A DNA stretch of 64,000 nucleotides from an uncultured Alphaproteobacteria bacterium (GTDB taxonomy: Bacteria > Pseudomonadota > Alphaproteobacteria > Rs-D84). The translations under genes were made by a program, and so were the position numbers. Numbering within the stretch: the first letter of the stretch is position 1; each line of letters starts with the position of its first letter. The stretch covers positions 62,001 through 126,000 of the forward strand of contig CARVLU010000003.1 in NCBI GenBank assembly GCA_949082785.1, read 5' to 3'. Shown here piece by piece: positions 24,977 through 33,490 of the stretch. The notes beneath the pieces were generated by a model that saw nothing but the letters and a program-made list of their open reading frames with translations, was not told the origin of the DNA and searched no databases.

Positions 24977-26218
24977 ATGTACATACTGGCGCTGAATTGC
25001 GGTTCGTCCACATTAAAATTTCAGGTTTTTGACACCCAGACTTATCAACCCGTGTTCAAGGGTAATGCCGAAAAAATCGGCGAAGATGGGTCCAACATCA
25101 CATTTAAATCCGACACCAATCGCGGCAAGAAAGACATCAAAATGGAAAACCATGCCGCGGCATTGACGGCGGTTATCGAATTGCTGACGGAAAATGGAAT
25201 TGCGTTGTCGGAAATCGGCGGTGTCGGTCACCGCGTCGTTCACGGTGGTGATAAATTCGCGTGCAGCGTGGCCGCCACCGACGAAGTGATAAAAACCATT
25301 AATGAACTGACCGATTTGGCGCCACTGCATAATCCGGCGAACCTGATTGGTATTGTCGCGGCCAAAGAAGTATTGCCCAACGCGACCCAGGTTGCCGTTT
25401 TCGACACGGCGTTTCACCAGACGTTGCCGGATTACAATTACCGATATGCGGTGCCGGGCGCATGGTATCGCGAATTGGGCGTCCGTAAATACGGATTCCA
25501 TGGCACATCGCATCTGTATGTGTCCAAACGCGCGGCGGCATTACTGGGCAAACCGGCATCCCAATGCAACATCATTTCCATGCACATGGGGTCCGGTGCA
25601 TCTGCATGCGCGATTAAACACGGCAACAGCATTGACACATCGCTGGGGATGACACCGCTGGCGGGGCTGGTTATGGGGACACGCTGTGGCGATTTGGACC
25701 CGTCGATTCCGTTCTATGTCAAAGAAAAACTGGGCCTGTCCGACAAATTAACGATGGAAGCATTGAATAAACAATCCGGCATCCTGGGCATCACAGAATG
25801 CTATGCCGACCGCCGCGACGTTATGGAACATTTTGGCGACAACGACAAATGCCGTCTGGCCATGGAAATGGAAGCGGCCCGCGCAAAAAAATTCATCGGT
25901 TCGTACATCGCCGCCATCGAAGAACCCGTTGACGCAATTGTATTCACCGCGGGCGTTGGCGAAAACAACTATATCGTTCGTGAAAAGATTTGCGCGGGTC
26001 TGTCCCACATGGGCATCAAACTGGACGCGGAAAAGAATCGCGCCGCAATGGCGTTCATGGGCGCTGGCGAAATGGAAATCAGCGCCCCCGACAGCGCGGT
26101 TAAAATCTTTATGATTCCGACCAACGAAGAATTGGTTCTGGTCGAAGATACCGTCGCCATCATGAACGGGACATACAATCCCGACCATTTGAAAATGGAT
26201 TATTCATTTGCAAAATAA
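24977..26218 (+). CDS. ackA: Acetate kinase
   Basis: Interconverts acetate + ATP and acetyl phosphate + ADP, giving substrate-level ATP during fermentation. The 413-residue ASKHA-fold protein has the phosphate-1 motif LNCGSSTLKFQVF, GHRVVHGG, AVFDTAFHQTLP, GFHGTSHLYVS, the adenosine motif MHMGSGASACAI and GMTPLAGLVMGTRCGDLDP, all AckA signatures. No pta is adjacent. A TTGAAA/TAGCCT pair 17 bases apart upstream may be its promoter. AckA suggests acetogenic fermentation. Confidence 0.97.
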   Translation: MYILALNCGSSTLKFQVFDTQTYQPVFKGNAEKIGEDGSNITFKSDTNRGKKDIKMENHAAALTAVIELLTENGIALSEIGGVGHRVVHGGDKFACSVAATDEVIKTINELTDLAPLHNPANLIGIVAAKEVLPNATQVAVFDTAFHQTLPDYNYRYAVPGAWYRELGVRKYGFHGTSHLYVSKRAAALLGKPASQCNIISMHMGSGASACAIKHGNSIDTSLGMTPLAGLVMGTRCGDLDPSIPFYVKEKLGLSDKLTMEALNKQSGILGITECYADRRDVMEHFGDNDKCRLAMEMEAARAKKFIGSYIAAIEEPVDAIVFTAGVGENNYIVREKICAGLSHMGIKLDAEKNRAAMAFMGAGEMEISAPDSAVKIFMIPTNEELVLVEDTVAIMNGTYNPDHLKMDYSFAK

Positions 26219-26246
26219 AAAATCCCCCGAACGGGGGATTTTTTTA
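26214..26246. terminator. Bidirectional terminator after ackA
   Basis: AATCCCCCG/CGGGGGATT with flanking A and T runs, between convergent genes. Confidence 0.85.
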
Positions 26247-26471
26247 ACGCTGTTTTTCGGAATGGTTTTGAACCTGGGTGGCCTGTTTGTGCGCCAACAA
26301 CGCCTTTAACTTTGCCTTGGCCCGGGAAAACAGGCTGGGCCGGTCAAAGCGTTCCTGTTCGCGGCGCGCCGCGTGACGCAGTTTCGCCTGGCGGTTGGCT
26401 TCGATTTGGGCCTGGATTTCTTCTTCGGATTTGCTCATATCCGGATATACAACAATTTCGTCTTCGTACAT
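26244..26471 (-). CDS. Small hypothetical charged protein
   Basis: A 75-residue protein with an acidic N-terminal segment (MYEDEIVVYPDMSKSEEE) and a long basic helix (RQAKLRHAARREQERFD, FSRAKAKLKALLAHKQ). No membrane segment. A GGAGACC ribosome site precedes the ATG. It lies 37 bases downstream of the VirB11-like gene on the same strand and may be co-transcribed. Function unknown. Confidence 0.6.
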   Translation of the reverse strand: MYEDEIVVYPDMSKSEEEIQAQIEANRQAKLRHAARREQERFDRPSLFSRAKAKLKALLAHKQATQVQNHSEKQR

Positions 26472-26508
26472 TATGGGTCTCCTTTTGTTTTTTTATTTTC
26501 TGATTAAA

Positions 26509-27468
26509 CTACACAACTTCGGTCACGGCGCGCAGTGCCCCGTCGCGCGACAATTGCACGACACGGATTTTCTGGCGCATTTCTGCGATTAATTCACTGC
26601 GGTTATATGCGGGCTGGGTATGCAAAATTCGGTCGGCAAAGGCCGCATACGCCGCATCCGCGCTTTCCGCGTGAATGGTCGTATAAAAATGGTCATGCCC
26701 CGTCCCCAACATTTCCCACAACACCGACGCATTATCCGTCGAAATTTCCCCGCCGATAATAACGTCCGGCGTCATACGCACCACCAAATCCAACAGGCGC
26801 GCATAATTAAAATCGTTGTTTTGTTCCGTACGCGATAATACGAAATGCACCCGGTTTTCCTGGGGCACGCGGATTTCACGCGCATCTTCGACGGTAATCA
26901 CACGGCTGCCCTGATTAATCAGCGTCAGCATATGATTCAAAAACGTGGTTTTTCCCGTGGCGGTCGCCCCACTGATTAAGATGGGACTGCCATCATTAAT
27001 GGCGGCCATTAATCGTTCGTACGGGTCATCGGGGCGCACGCGTTCGCGCGGCTTTACCCGCAACAATTCCGCCCCGCGTTTCAAATGATAATTTTCAAAA
27101 CTGGTATCAAACGCCGACCCGCCGCGAATATTTAATGCAACGCCGCCCGTGACATCGCGTTCATCATATTGAACATTGGGGCCGGCAATGGCACTGAACC
27201 GGTGATTGCCGGGTAATGTGGCATATACCACCGGCACACCGTGGGTCGGATTAAACGGCCGTTCATAGATATTGGCGACCGTGTGAATCAAATCGACCAA
27301 ATATTGTTTGGATAAATTTGGCGCCGCATACGACACCCACGGCACGCGCGCGCCATGCAGACGCATCCACACCTGGCCGGCGTGATTGATGGCGATTTCT
27401 TCCACAAAAGACGGGGTGTAAAATTCCGCCAATGGTTTCAGCAAAGATTCTAAAACAACATTTGTCAT
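26509..27468 (-). CDS. VirB11/CpaF-like secretion ATPase
   Basis: A 319-residue hexameric ATPase of the type IV secretion / pilus family (start MTNVVLESLL, 12 codons into the open frame). It has an N-terminal domain with VEEIAINHAGQVWM, Walker A GATATGKTTFLNHML, an Asp-box (VITVEDAREIRVPQENRVHFV), His-rich TTIHAESADAAYAAF and the Walker B region PDVIIGGEISTDNA (Gly-Gly-Glu). The size and lack of extra domains favour VirB11. No other core secretion gene adjoins; VirB8-like genes occur 26 kb away at 53.4-54.8 kb. Confidence 0.8.
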   Translation of the reverse strand: MTNVVLESLLKPLAEFYTPSFVEEIAINHAGQVWMRLHGARVPWVSYAAPNLSKQYLVDLIHTVANIYERPFNPTHGVPVVYATLPGNHRFSAIAGPNVQYDERDVTGGVALNIRGGSAFDTSFENYHLKRGAELLRVKPRERVRPDDPYERLMAAINDGSPILISGATATGKTTFLNHMLTLINQGSRVITVEDAREIRVPQENRVHFVLSRTEQNNDFNYARLLDLVVRMTPDVIIGGEISTDNASVLWEMLGTGHDHFYTTIHAESADAAYAAFADRILHTQPAYNRSELIAEMRQKIRVVQLSRDGALRAVTEVV

Positions 27469-27543
27469 TGACTTGATTTTATCATAAATCGTGACTTGAA
27501 TCAAAAAGCTTTATTTGCTAAAATTAAAAAAAAGAGAGATAAA

Positions 27544-28113
27544 ATGAAGCTATCAACCATCTGTTGTGTTTTGTGTTCGGCGCTGATGCTGGCGGGGTGC
27601 GCCGGCAGTGATGATGCCCCGTACAATACGGACGACTTTGCCCAGGGTGGTGCGGACGCGCCGCTGTATAACGAACGTACGGGCACATTTATGCAGTCGG
27701 ACAACCAATACGCGAACATTGATTCTTATAAGCCGAAATCGGCCGAAGAAAAAGAAAAAAGCAGCAAGCGTTGGAACACCGCGCGCAAGGAAACCAGATG
27801 GCAAGAGTACAAGGGCGCCATGGTCCGCGTTGAAATCTTGCTGGGCAATACGGATTTGCGGGAAATGCGTCTGCGTCTGATTCAAAACGCCAACGGCCAG
27901 GATATTGACGGCGACGCCCGCACCATTCTGTCCAAGGTGGCCGATTACGAAATGAAACACATCTGTGGCCGCAACGCCGACAGCATTGTGATGGTATATG
28001 ACAACCCGTCGTTTGACACGATGCGCCCGACCCCCTATTTCGATTATCGTATCGAAGCCGAAGGGGCCACCATGCGCGAATACGGTTTCCGCTGTGTCTA
28101 TCGCGATTATTAA
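27544..28113 (+). CDS. Lipoprotein, unknown function
   Basis: A 189-residue precursor from MKLSTICCVLCS with lipobox LAGC (Cys at about 19). The upstream in-frame ATG lies before the likely ribosome site (AGAGAG) and was not used. The mature protein begins with an acidic, low-complexity linker and then a charged domain containing LRLIQNANGQDIDGDARTI and two C-terminal Cys (HICGRN, FRCVYRDY) that may pair. It is divergent from the VirB11-like gene and heads a plus-strand set with two small genes. No family recognised. Confidence 0.7.
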   Translation: MKLSTICCVLCSALMLAGCAGSDDAPYNTDDFAQGGADAPLYNERTGTFMQSDNQYANIDSYKPKSAEEKEKSSKRWNTARKETRWQEYKGAMVRVEILLGNTDLREMRLRLIQNANGQDIDGDARTILSKVADYEMKHICGRNADSIVMVYDNPSFDTMRPTPYFDYRIEAEGATMREYGFRCVYRDY

Positions 28114-28128
28114 TATCGGGAGAAAATT

Positions 28129-28431
28129 ATGGCAAACAACGAATACAAAACCGCAATTGAACGCATAACCCGCTGGGCCGATGACGCCGCGCGCGATGAT
28201 GACAAAATCTTGGCCCGCGAATTACAGCGTGCGCGTGAATATCTGGAAAAAAATTACAATAAGTTGGCGGACGCCGGCGATGTCAAAAACCGCGAAGTCA
28301 TGTCGCATTACAACAAATTGGTTGAAATTGCGATGCGCCATTCGGACGATCGCATTGAAAAATCCACCGGCGACCATATGAAAATGGTGAATGCTGTGCT
28401 GGAACGCGAACAAATGAACCGCGGCAAATAA
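28129..28431 (+). CDS. Small hypothetical helical protein
   Basis: A 100-residue all-helical, charged cytoplasmic protein (ERITRWADDAARDDDK, LQRAREYLEKNYNKL, MRHSDDRIEKSTGDHMKM). It starts 15 bases after the lipoprotein stop with a GGGAGA ribosome site, so it is in the same operon. No known domain recognised. Confidence 0.65.
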   Translation: MANNEYKTAIERITRWADDAARDDDKILARELQRAREYLEKNYNKLADAGDVKNREVMSHYNKLVEIAMRHSDDRIEKSTGDHMKMVNAVLEREQMNRGK

Positions 28432-28465
28432 CAACCAATAAATAACATAAACCAAGGATGGAAAG

Positions 28466-28795
28466 ATGAAAAAAATGATGTCTGCGCTGGGGGTATGCGG
28501 CGCATTGTTTTTGGGTGCATGCGACAGCAATGCCGGCGCACAGAACGGCGACACGGTCGTAATTGATTTTGCGGGATTTTTGGACGGGGTTCAATTTGAT
28601 GGGGGCACGGCATCCGGTTTCCCGTTAAAACTGGGCAGTGGCCGGTTTGTCCCCGGATTCGAAGAACAATTGATTGGGGCCACCAAGGGCGAAGAACGTG
28701 ACGTTAACATCACATTCCCGACCCAATACGTACCGGAACTGGCGGGCAAGGACGTCGTGTTCAAGGTCAAAGTTGTCGATATCGTCAAAGAATAA
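28466..28795 (+). CDS. FKBP-type peptidyl-prolyl isomerase, lipoprotein
   Basis: A 109-residue precursor with lipobox LGAC (Cys19) and a single FKBP domain (NGDTVVIDFAGFLDGVQFDG, FPLKLGSGRFVPGFEEQLIG, GEERDVNITFPTQYVPELAGKD). The layout resembles the trigger-factor/FKBP insert and suits a membrane-anchored periplasmic foldase. It is the last gene of the plus-strand group, followed by a terminator. Confidence 0.88.
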   Translation: MKKMMSALGVCGALFLGACDSNAGAQNGDTVVIDFAGFLDGVQFDGGTASGFPLKLGSGRFVPGFEEQLIGATKGEERDVNITFPTQYVPELAGKDVVFKVKVVDIVKE

Positions 28796-28822
28796 AAAAT
28801 CCCCCATCTGGGGGATTTTTTA
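28794..28822 (+). terminator. Terminator after the FKBP gene
   Basis: ATCCCCC/GGGGGAT with T6. Confidence 0.85.
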
Positions 28823-28859
28823 TTTTGGATGCACATTTGCGTCGCAATGAATACCGGGC

Positions 28860-29216
28860 CTATGACATTCGATTGGCCGCCAGTGCATCCGTTATCAGGA
28901 TAACAGCGTTAATATACCGTGGGTCCATTTTGTTCAAATTTCGCAAAATACGCATTCGTTTTGCGTCATGGACATATTCCGCATCCGATTCCTGTAAAAA
29001 CTGTCCCATTGGTATTTCCAAGTATTTACATATCTGGTACAGTCGCGATACCGCCATGCGGTTACCGGCACATTCATATTTTTGTATCTGTTGAAACGAA
29101 CACCCGATTGCACGCGCCAAATCTTTCTGTGTTAATCCCAGACGCGTGCGCTGCATGGTCAATAATTGTCCCAAGCGTTTATCAAAATCGGTCAAAACTG
29201 TTGATTTTCCGGCCAT
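28860..29216 (-). CDS. XRE-family transcriptional regulator
   Basis: A 118-residue protein starting at MAGKSTVLTDF, with a Cro/CI helix-turn-helix at about residues 15-67: LGQLLTMQRTRLGLTQKDLARAIG, then SFQQIQKYECAGNRMAVSRLY. A short C-terminal helical tail (residues 75-118) follows. Similar small alphaproteobacterial XRE proteins regulate cell-cycle or stress genes, but no specific role can be set. Its 5' leader is a member of the structured RNA family, with a terminator 22 bases before the ATG; this suggests its synthesis is controlled by attenuation. Confidence 0.88.
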   Translation of the reverse strand: MAGKSTVLTDFDKRLGQLLTMQRTRLGLTQKDLARAIGCSFQQIQKYECAGNRMAVSRLYQICKYLEIPMGQFLQESDAEYVHDAKRMRILRNLNKMDPRYINAVILITDALAANRMS

Positions 29217-29237
29217 TGCCCATCCCCATATTTTATA

Positions 29238-29409
29238 ACAATAAAAAACCACCGGAATTGAATTCAGGCGGTTGGAGGTGACTACCACGAAAGATATGGT
29301 GTCGCTTATTCGATATATTCGCGACCCTCCAACCCAGTGGGCGGAGTTTTTCATCGATTACAGATGTCTTTCTGGGGTAGTCATCCCCGACGACGGAACA
29401 CCCGTCGCC
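29238..29409 (-). promoter_or_regulatory. Three-way-junction leader RNA upstream of the XRE gene
   Basis: Minus strand: TATAAT-like -10 at 29416-29421, then a GGGG/CCCC hairpin (29374-29388) and P1 GGTTGGAGG/CCTCCAACC. P1 encloses a GTCGC/GCGAC arm whose loop reads GAATATATCGAATAA-like sequence, and a short arm. The P1 3' strand AACC runs into terminator AACCGCC/GGTGGTT plus a T tract. Almost the whole leader is repeated at 29617-29783. Confidence 0.65.
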
Positions 29410-29467
29410 AAATTAATTATACGATATGGCAGAATAAAAATCCATTATTTTGTTTGGGGAATTTTTT

Positions 29468-29532
29468 GTTGGGCGATGGTAACCACCAAAGGTGTGGTTC
29501 CGTTTATTCTATTATATTGACGGACACCCAAC
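29468..29532 (-). ncRNA. Three-way-junction RNA unit with its own promoter
   Basis: Minus strand: P1 GTTGGGTG/CGCCCAAC (one G-U), an arm TCCGT/ACGGA with a loop CAATATAATAGAATAA, and an arm ACCAC/GTGGT. It differs from its neighbours at most paired positions yet keeps the pairing. The promoter at 29539-29567 places the transcript start at the first base of P1. No clear terminator follows before the next unit. Confidence 0.55.
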
Positions 29533-29538
29533 CAGAAT

Positions 29539-29567
29539 ATTATATAACATTTGTCCCGTTAAATCAA
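29539..29567 (-). promoter_or_regulatory. Promoter of the RNA unit cluster
   Basis: TTGATT, 17-base spacer, TATAAT on the minus strand. It fires leftwards toward the XRE leader. Confidence 0.55.
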
Positions 29568-29616
29568 CAGATGGGCCGAATGGCCCATCTGAAATCTACT
29601 GGATTGCTTCTACGGC

Positions 29617-29783
29617 AAATAAAAACCACCAAAAAATTCAGGTGGTTGGAGTTGACTATCACGAAAGATATGACGTCGTTTATTCGATATATTCACGACC
29701 CTCCAACCCAATGGGCGGAGTTTTTCATCCATTACGGACGTCTTTCTGGGGTAGTCATCCCCGGCAGCAGAACACCTGCTGTC
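29617..29783 (-). ncRNA. Second copy of the XRE-leader RNA, without a gene
   Basis: Homologous over about 170 bases to the XRE leader: GGGG/CCCC hairpin at 29747-29762, P1 GGTTGGAG/CTCCAACC, arm GTCGT/ACGAC (versus GTCGC/GCGAC in the other copy, a compensatory change), and terminator AACCACC/GGTGGTT with a T tract. An ATTATA (TATAAT on the minus strand) at 29790-29795 may be its -10. It leads into no gene: a remnant duplication or an independent small RNA. Confidence 0.55.
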
Positions 29784-30007
29784 GGGATGATTATATAACA
29801 TGTAAAAATAAAATGCCATTCTTTTTTTGGAAAATTCCCGGCACCGGTGTGGTACCGGGGGTGCGCCATCACACCAAATGCACGTTGTCGAATTGCATGC
29901 ACGTGCCGTGCACTTTATACACCTGGCCCCCATGGTCAATCAATGGGGTGACAATGGGGAGTAAGTGCCTGGCTTTGTGCCTTGTCTGCTTCATCATCAT
30001 TGTCATT
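29784..30007. other. Gene-free region with degenerate repeats
   Basis: Holds a decayed copy of the unit seen at 29468-29532 (around 29835-29868, shared TTCC...GGTGTGGT pattern) and a block ATGGGGTGACAATGGGG-AGTAAGTGCCTGG near 29946-29972 that recurs as ATGGGATGACAATGGGG-TTTAAGTGCC near 45191. No open frame is convincing. Confidence 0.5.
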
Positions 30008-30099
30008 GTCATTGCGAACGCAGTGAAGCAATCCAGTCAATAATGTTCGGTTCCTTACTATTCCTGGATTGCCACGCCACTGACGTGGCTCGCAATGAC
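30008..30099. repeat. Palindromic intergenic repeat, copy 1
   Basis: GTCATTGCGAACGCAGTGAAGCAATCC... at the left and ...GGATTGCCACGCCACTGACGTGG...CGCAATGAC at the right form inverted termini of a 92-bp unit. It has the layout of small non-coding repeats common in alphaproteobacterial genomes. The unit can fold into one long hairpin. Confidence 0.75.
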
Positions 30100-30134
30100 A
30101 GGGGCGATAAAGTTCCTGGAAATTAGACACCATT

Positions 30135-30223
30135 GTCATTGCGAACGCAGTGAAGCAATCCAGTAAATAATAAACATTTCCACTTTTCTGGATTGCCACG
30201 CCATACCGGCGCCCCGCAATGAC
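30135..30223. repeat. Palindromic intergenic repeat, copy 2
   Basis: The 89-bp direct copy of the preceding unit has identical first 29 bases and a diverged middle; it is separated from the first by 35 bp. Confidence 0.75.
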
Positions 30224-30249
30224 AAAGATGATGAATGCGGCACACAAAT

Positions 30250-30278
30250 TAAAAATCCCCCGGATGGGGGATTTTTTT
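30250..30278 (-). terminator. Terminator after rne
   Basis: ATCCCCC/GGGGGAT on the minus strand, followed by T5. Confidence 0.8.
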
Positions 30279-32076
30279 AACCGACAATTTTCTGCCACAG
30301 GCTTTTCTTCTTTTTTTCCTGGGGGCGGCGGCGACGGCGACGCGGGGCATTCATGGTTGTCTTTTTGGCATCCATATGCTTTTGATTTTTCTTTTTCGCG
30401 TCGGTGGATGGGGCATATGCCGTCAACAAATCTTCGGTTTTGTTCTGTTCGGGGGCAACGCGCTGAATCGAATATTGGTCAATATTCATCAGGCTGTCGT
30501 CACCAACAATCACAATTTCGGTATCGAATTTGGATTCCATTTCGGCCAATTCCGCCCGCTTGTGATTCAGCAGGTAAATCGCCACATCCGTCGGTACTGT
30601 CATGATGATTTTCTGGGCACTTTTTGCCAACAGTTTTTCTTGCAAATGGCGGAACAGAATAATCGCCGCGGTCTGGATGGACGGCACCACGCCCGCGCCC
30701 AAGCAATGCGGGCACTGGACATACGATGATTCCATAAAACTGCTGCGCAGACGCTGGCGCGACAACATCAATACGCCGAAATTGTTAATCTTGGCCACCT
30801 GGGTGCGGGCACGGTCACGTTTCATGACTTCGCGCATTTTCAGTTCCAGTTTGCGGTTGTTCTTTTCTTCTTCCATATCGATAAAGTCAATCGCCACAAT
30901 CCCCGCCAAGTCACGCAGACGCAGTTGCAGGGCGATTTCTTCGGCCGCTTCTAAATTCGTGTTCAGGGCCGTTTGTTCGATATCTTTTTCCTTGATCGCG
31001 CGGGACGAATTAACGTCGATGGTCACCATGGCTTCGGTCTGGTTAATCACCAGGGAACCGCCCGACGGCAACTGGACATACGGGCCGTGCAAACCTTCCA
31101 GTTGTTTTTCAACGCCGGCCTTGACCATTAATGGGACGGCGGCGTCGCGATATTGCACCAATTGTTTACGCGGCGCGCGGCCGTACATCTGTTGGAAATA
31201 ACCACGGGCCGCTTCATATGCTTCGTCCCCCTGGATAACCAGAACATCTTCTTTGTCCGACAGAAAATCGCGCACCACGCGGCGTAACAATGAATCTTCG
31301 GTATGAATGGTGACGGGCGCAACGGATTCCAATGTCGTCTTGCGAATTTCGTTCCACAGCCCGACCAGGTAATCATAGTCATTGGCCACATCCGTCGCCG
31401 ACGCGCCGAACGCCGCCGTACGCAGAACGACCGTCATGCCGCGCGGAATTTTCAGTCCATGCAAAATATCGCGCAGACGGGCACGTTCCGCCTTGTCAGA
31501 AATTTTCTTGGAAATGCCATAGCTGTTGCGTTTGCGGGAATTGGGCATCAACACCGCAAAGCGTCCCGCCAGTGACAGGTATGTCGTCATCGACGCGCCC
31601 TTTTGGCCGCGTTCTTCTTTGACCCCCTGGACCAGCAAAATCTGTTTGGGTTTAATAACGTCCTGGATCTTAAATTCGCGGGCGCGTTTTACAAATTCTT
31701 TGTTATCTTCGCCTGCGCTGTGGTCGTCGTATTCGGCGACTTCGTCATCATCATCGTTGGGGTCGTCGTCGTCGTCCACAATATTGGCATGCGCCAATTC
31801 CAATAATTTTTTCTTTTGTTCCGGGGTAACCTGGTAATAATCGGGATGAATTTCAGAAAACGGCAGAAATCCGTTTTTGCCCGAACCATAATCCACGAAT
31901 GCCGCCTGTAATGACGGTTCGACGCGAATAACCTTGGCCAGATAGATGTTCCCCTTTATCTGTGGTTTTGTCGTTGTTTCAACGTCAAAATCAGAAACAC
32001 GGTTCGTGGCGGTATCCACCACCACCACCCGCGTTTCTTCCGGGTGGACTGCGTCCACATAAATCTTCTTTGACAT
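30277..32076 (-). CDS. rne: Ribonuclease E/G
   Basis: Endoribonuclease for mRNA decay and rRNA/tRNA processing. The 599-residue product has an N-terminal S1 domain (KGNIYLAKVIRVEPSLQAAF, DYGSGKNGFLPFSEI), a 5'-sensor region, the DNase I-like catalytic site (VTIDVNSSRAIKEKD and GIVAIDFIDMEEEKN with both Asp), and the Zn-link CPHCLGAG. An acidic insertion (about residues 100-125, with runs of Asp) sits inside the S1 domain, as in alphaproteobacterial RNase E. The C-terminal scaffold is very short, ending in a basic RRRRRRPQEKKKK tail, so a large degradosome platform is absent. Confidence 0.95.
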   Translation of the reverse strand: MSKKIYVDAVHPEETRVVVVDTATNRVSDFDVETTTKPQIKGNIYLAKVIRVEPSLQAAFVDYGSGKNGFLPFSEIHPDYYQVTPEQKKKLLELAHANIVDDDDDPNDDDDEVAEYDDHSAGEDNKEFVKRAREFKIQDVIKPKQILLVQGVKEERGQKGASMTTYLSLAGRFAVLMPNSRKRNSYGISKKISDKAERARLRDILHGLKIPRGMTVVLRTAAFGASATDVANDYDYLVGLWNEIRKTTLESVAPVTIHTEDSLLRRVVRDFLSDKEDVLVIQGDEAYEAARGYFQQMYGRAPRKQLVQYRDAAVPLMVKAGVEKQLEGLHGPYVQLPSGGSLVINQTEAMVTIDVNSSRAIKEKDIEQTALNTNLEAAEEIALQLRLRDLAGIVAIDFIDMEEEKNNRKLELKMREVMKRDRARTQVAKINNFGVLMLSRQRLRSSFMESSYVQCPHCLGAGVVPSIQTAAIILFRHLQEKLLAKSAQKIIMTVPTDVAIYLLNHKRAELAEMESKFDTEIVIVGDDSLMNIDQYSIQRVAPEQNKTEDLLTAYAPSTDAKKKNQKHMDAKKTTMNAPRRRRRRPQEKKKKSLWQKIVG

Positions 32077-32241
32077 CTGGTAATCCTTTGGTTTTATATG
32101 CGTATTTTACGGCCACGACCCGTTCCCGTGGGGCGGTCCAGCCCATGCCAAGGAAAGGCGCCAAGATACCCAACAGCACCGTTCGAATCATGCAAATCAG
32201 TTGTGAAATAAACACGATTAATTTACCCCATAAAATACAAC

Positions 32242-32247
32242 ATTATA
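32242..32247 (-). promoter_or_regulatory. -10 of the rne promoter with long 5' UTR
   Basis: TG-TATAAT on the minus strand. The expected start near 32235 leaves about 160 bases of untranslated leader before rne. A long leader through which RNase E limits its own mRNA is established in other bacteria; whether that applies here is inference. Confidence 0.5.
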
Positions 32248-32316
32248 CAGCATAGCACGCCGCCCCCCACCATGGCAAGGCAATTTTAAAAGCCTCGCAT
32301 AACGCGGGGTCCGGAA

Positions 32317-33321
32317 TCATTTCTTGGTTGTGAATTTTGGCAGCTTTTGCTTGGCGTCGTCAATCCATCGACGCATCCGCGCGCGCAGCCATCGTTCATA
32401 GATGAAAAACAGCCCACCCACCCCAATCAGCGGCAACACATAATAAATAATGCGGTACGCCAACAGGGCACCAAAAATGTTCGCTTTGTCCACCGTTTCC
32501 GGCAACGCCACCAAAAACACGGTTTCAAAGACCCCCATGCCGCCGGGCACCTGGCTGAATACGCCGGCGGTCTGGGCGATAACGAATAACCCGATAAATG
32601 TCCCAAACGGAATATCTACAAACGGCGCCAGACAGAAATACAGCACCAAACCGGCCAGAACACTGTCCGTAATCCCCAGCCCCATCTGCATCACGGCCAT
32701 TTTTGTGGTGGGCACCTGGAATTTCAGCTGGGCGATTTTAATCGTCTTGTTATGGAAAAACACCGTCATGACAAAATACGCCACAATCGCCGCCAGACAG
32801 ACGCCAAACAACCAATTCAGCCCCATACTTAACCCCGCCGAACGGTTGAAAATATCATGCGGCACCAGGAAATATCCAATCACCACAATCGCCGCCGCCC
32901 CCAGAAAATACGTAAATCCCGACAGCGTCAGCATTTTGACGATATCCCCACTGCGCACGCGCCAACGGGTGTACAGCCGATATCGAATGGCGCCCCCACT
33001 GACCACCGCGTGGCCGGCATTATTACTGATGGCAAAGCCCAACATCCCGGCCAGCATCCATTTCCACCAGGAAACCTTCTTGTTTTCCCCGACATAGTTC
33101 AGCGCCAAATAATCATACAGCGCCAGCGCAAAGTACCCCGCCAAACACGCCACGCATGCCAACGCCAAATTGGTCAGCGGAATCGCCATAATGGCATTGG
33201 CAATATCGCGCAGACTGTAATTGCGCAACTGCCAGTACAACATACCGGCGGCCAAAATAAAAAAGAATATCCCCGAATAACTAATCAGCTTTTTGATAAA
33301 GCGTTTTGTCTTGGCTGACAT
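32317..33321 (-). CDS. Lysylphosphatidylglycerol synthetase/UPF0104-type membrane protein
   Basis: A 334-residue protein with about eight helices, matching the transmembrane (flippase-like) part of MprF without the aminoacyl-transferase domain. Characteristic blocks are AISNNAGHAVVSGGAIRYRLY and QVPGGMGVFETVFL. The start is MSAKTKRF, with AAAGGAT upstream; 17 more in-frame codons were not used. Such stand-alone proteins may move lipids across the inner membrane. Substrate unknown. Confidence 0.85.
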   Translation of the reverse strand: MSAKTKRFIKKLISYSGIFFFILAAGMLYWQLRNYSLRDIANAIMAIPLTNLALACVACLAGYFALALYDYLALNYVGENKKVSWWKWMLAGMLGFAISNNAGHAVVSGGAIRYRLYTRWRVRSGDIVKMLTLSGFTYFLGAAAIVVIGYFLVPHDIFNRSAGLSMGLNWLFGVCLAAIVAYFVMTVFFHNKTIKIAQLKFQVPTTKMAVMQMGLGITDSVLAGLVLYFCLAPFVDIPFGTFIGLFVIAQTAGVFSQVPGGMGVFETVFLVALPETVDKANIFGALLAYRIIYYVLPLIGVGGLFFIYERWLRARMRRWIDDAKQKLPKFTTKK

Positions 33322-33490
33322 AAAAATCCTTTGTAGCGTGCCCAGCATACCAATATATAAGATAAAAAGCAACCACCAAAAATCCCCACCTCCCCATCAA
33401 GCGGTTCGTATTCCGATTAAAGTTTTTATTGTAATCCCTCGATAATCTTCTATACTGGGGTGCAAACAAAACCAAGGAATAAAGAATAAA

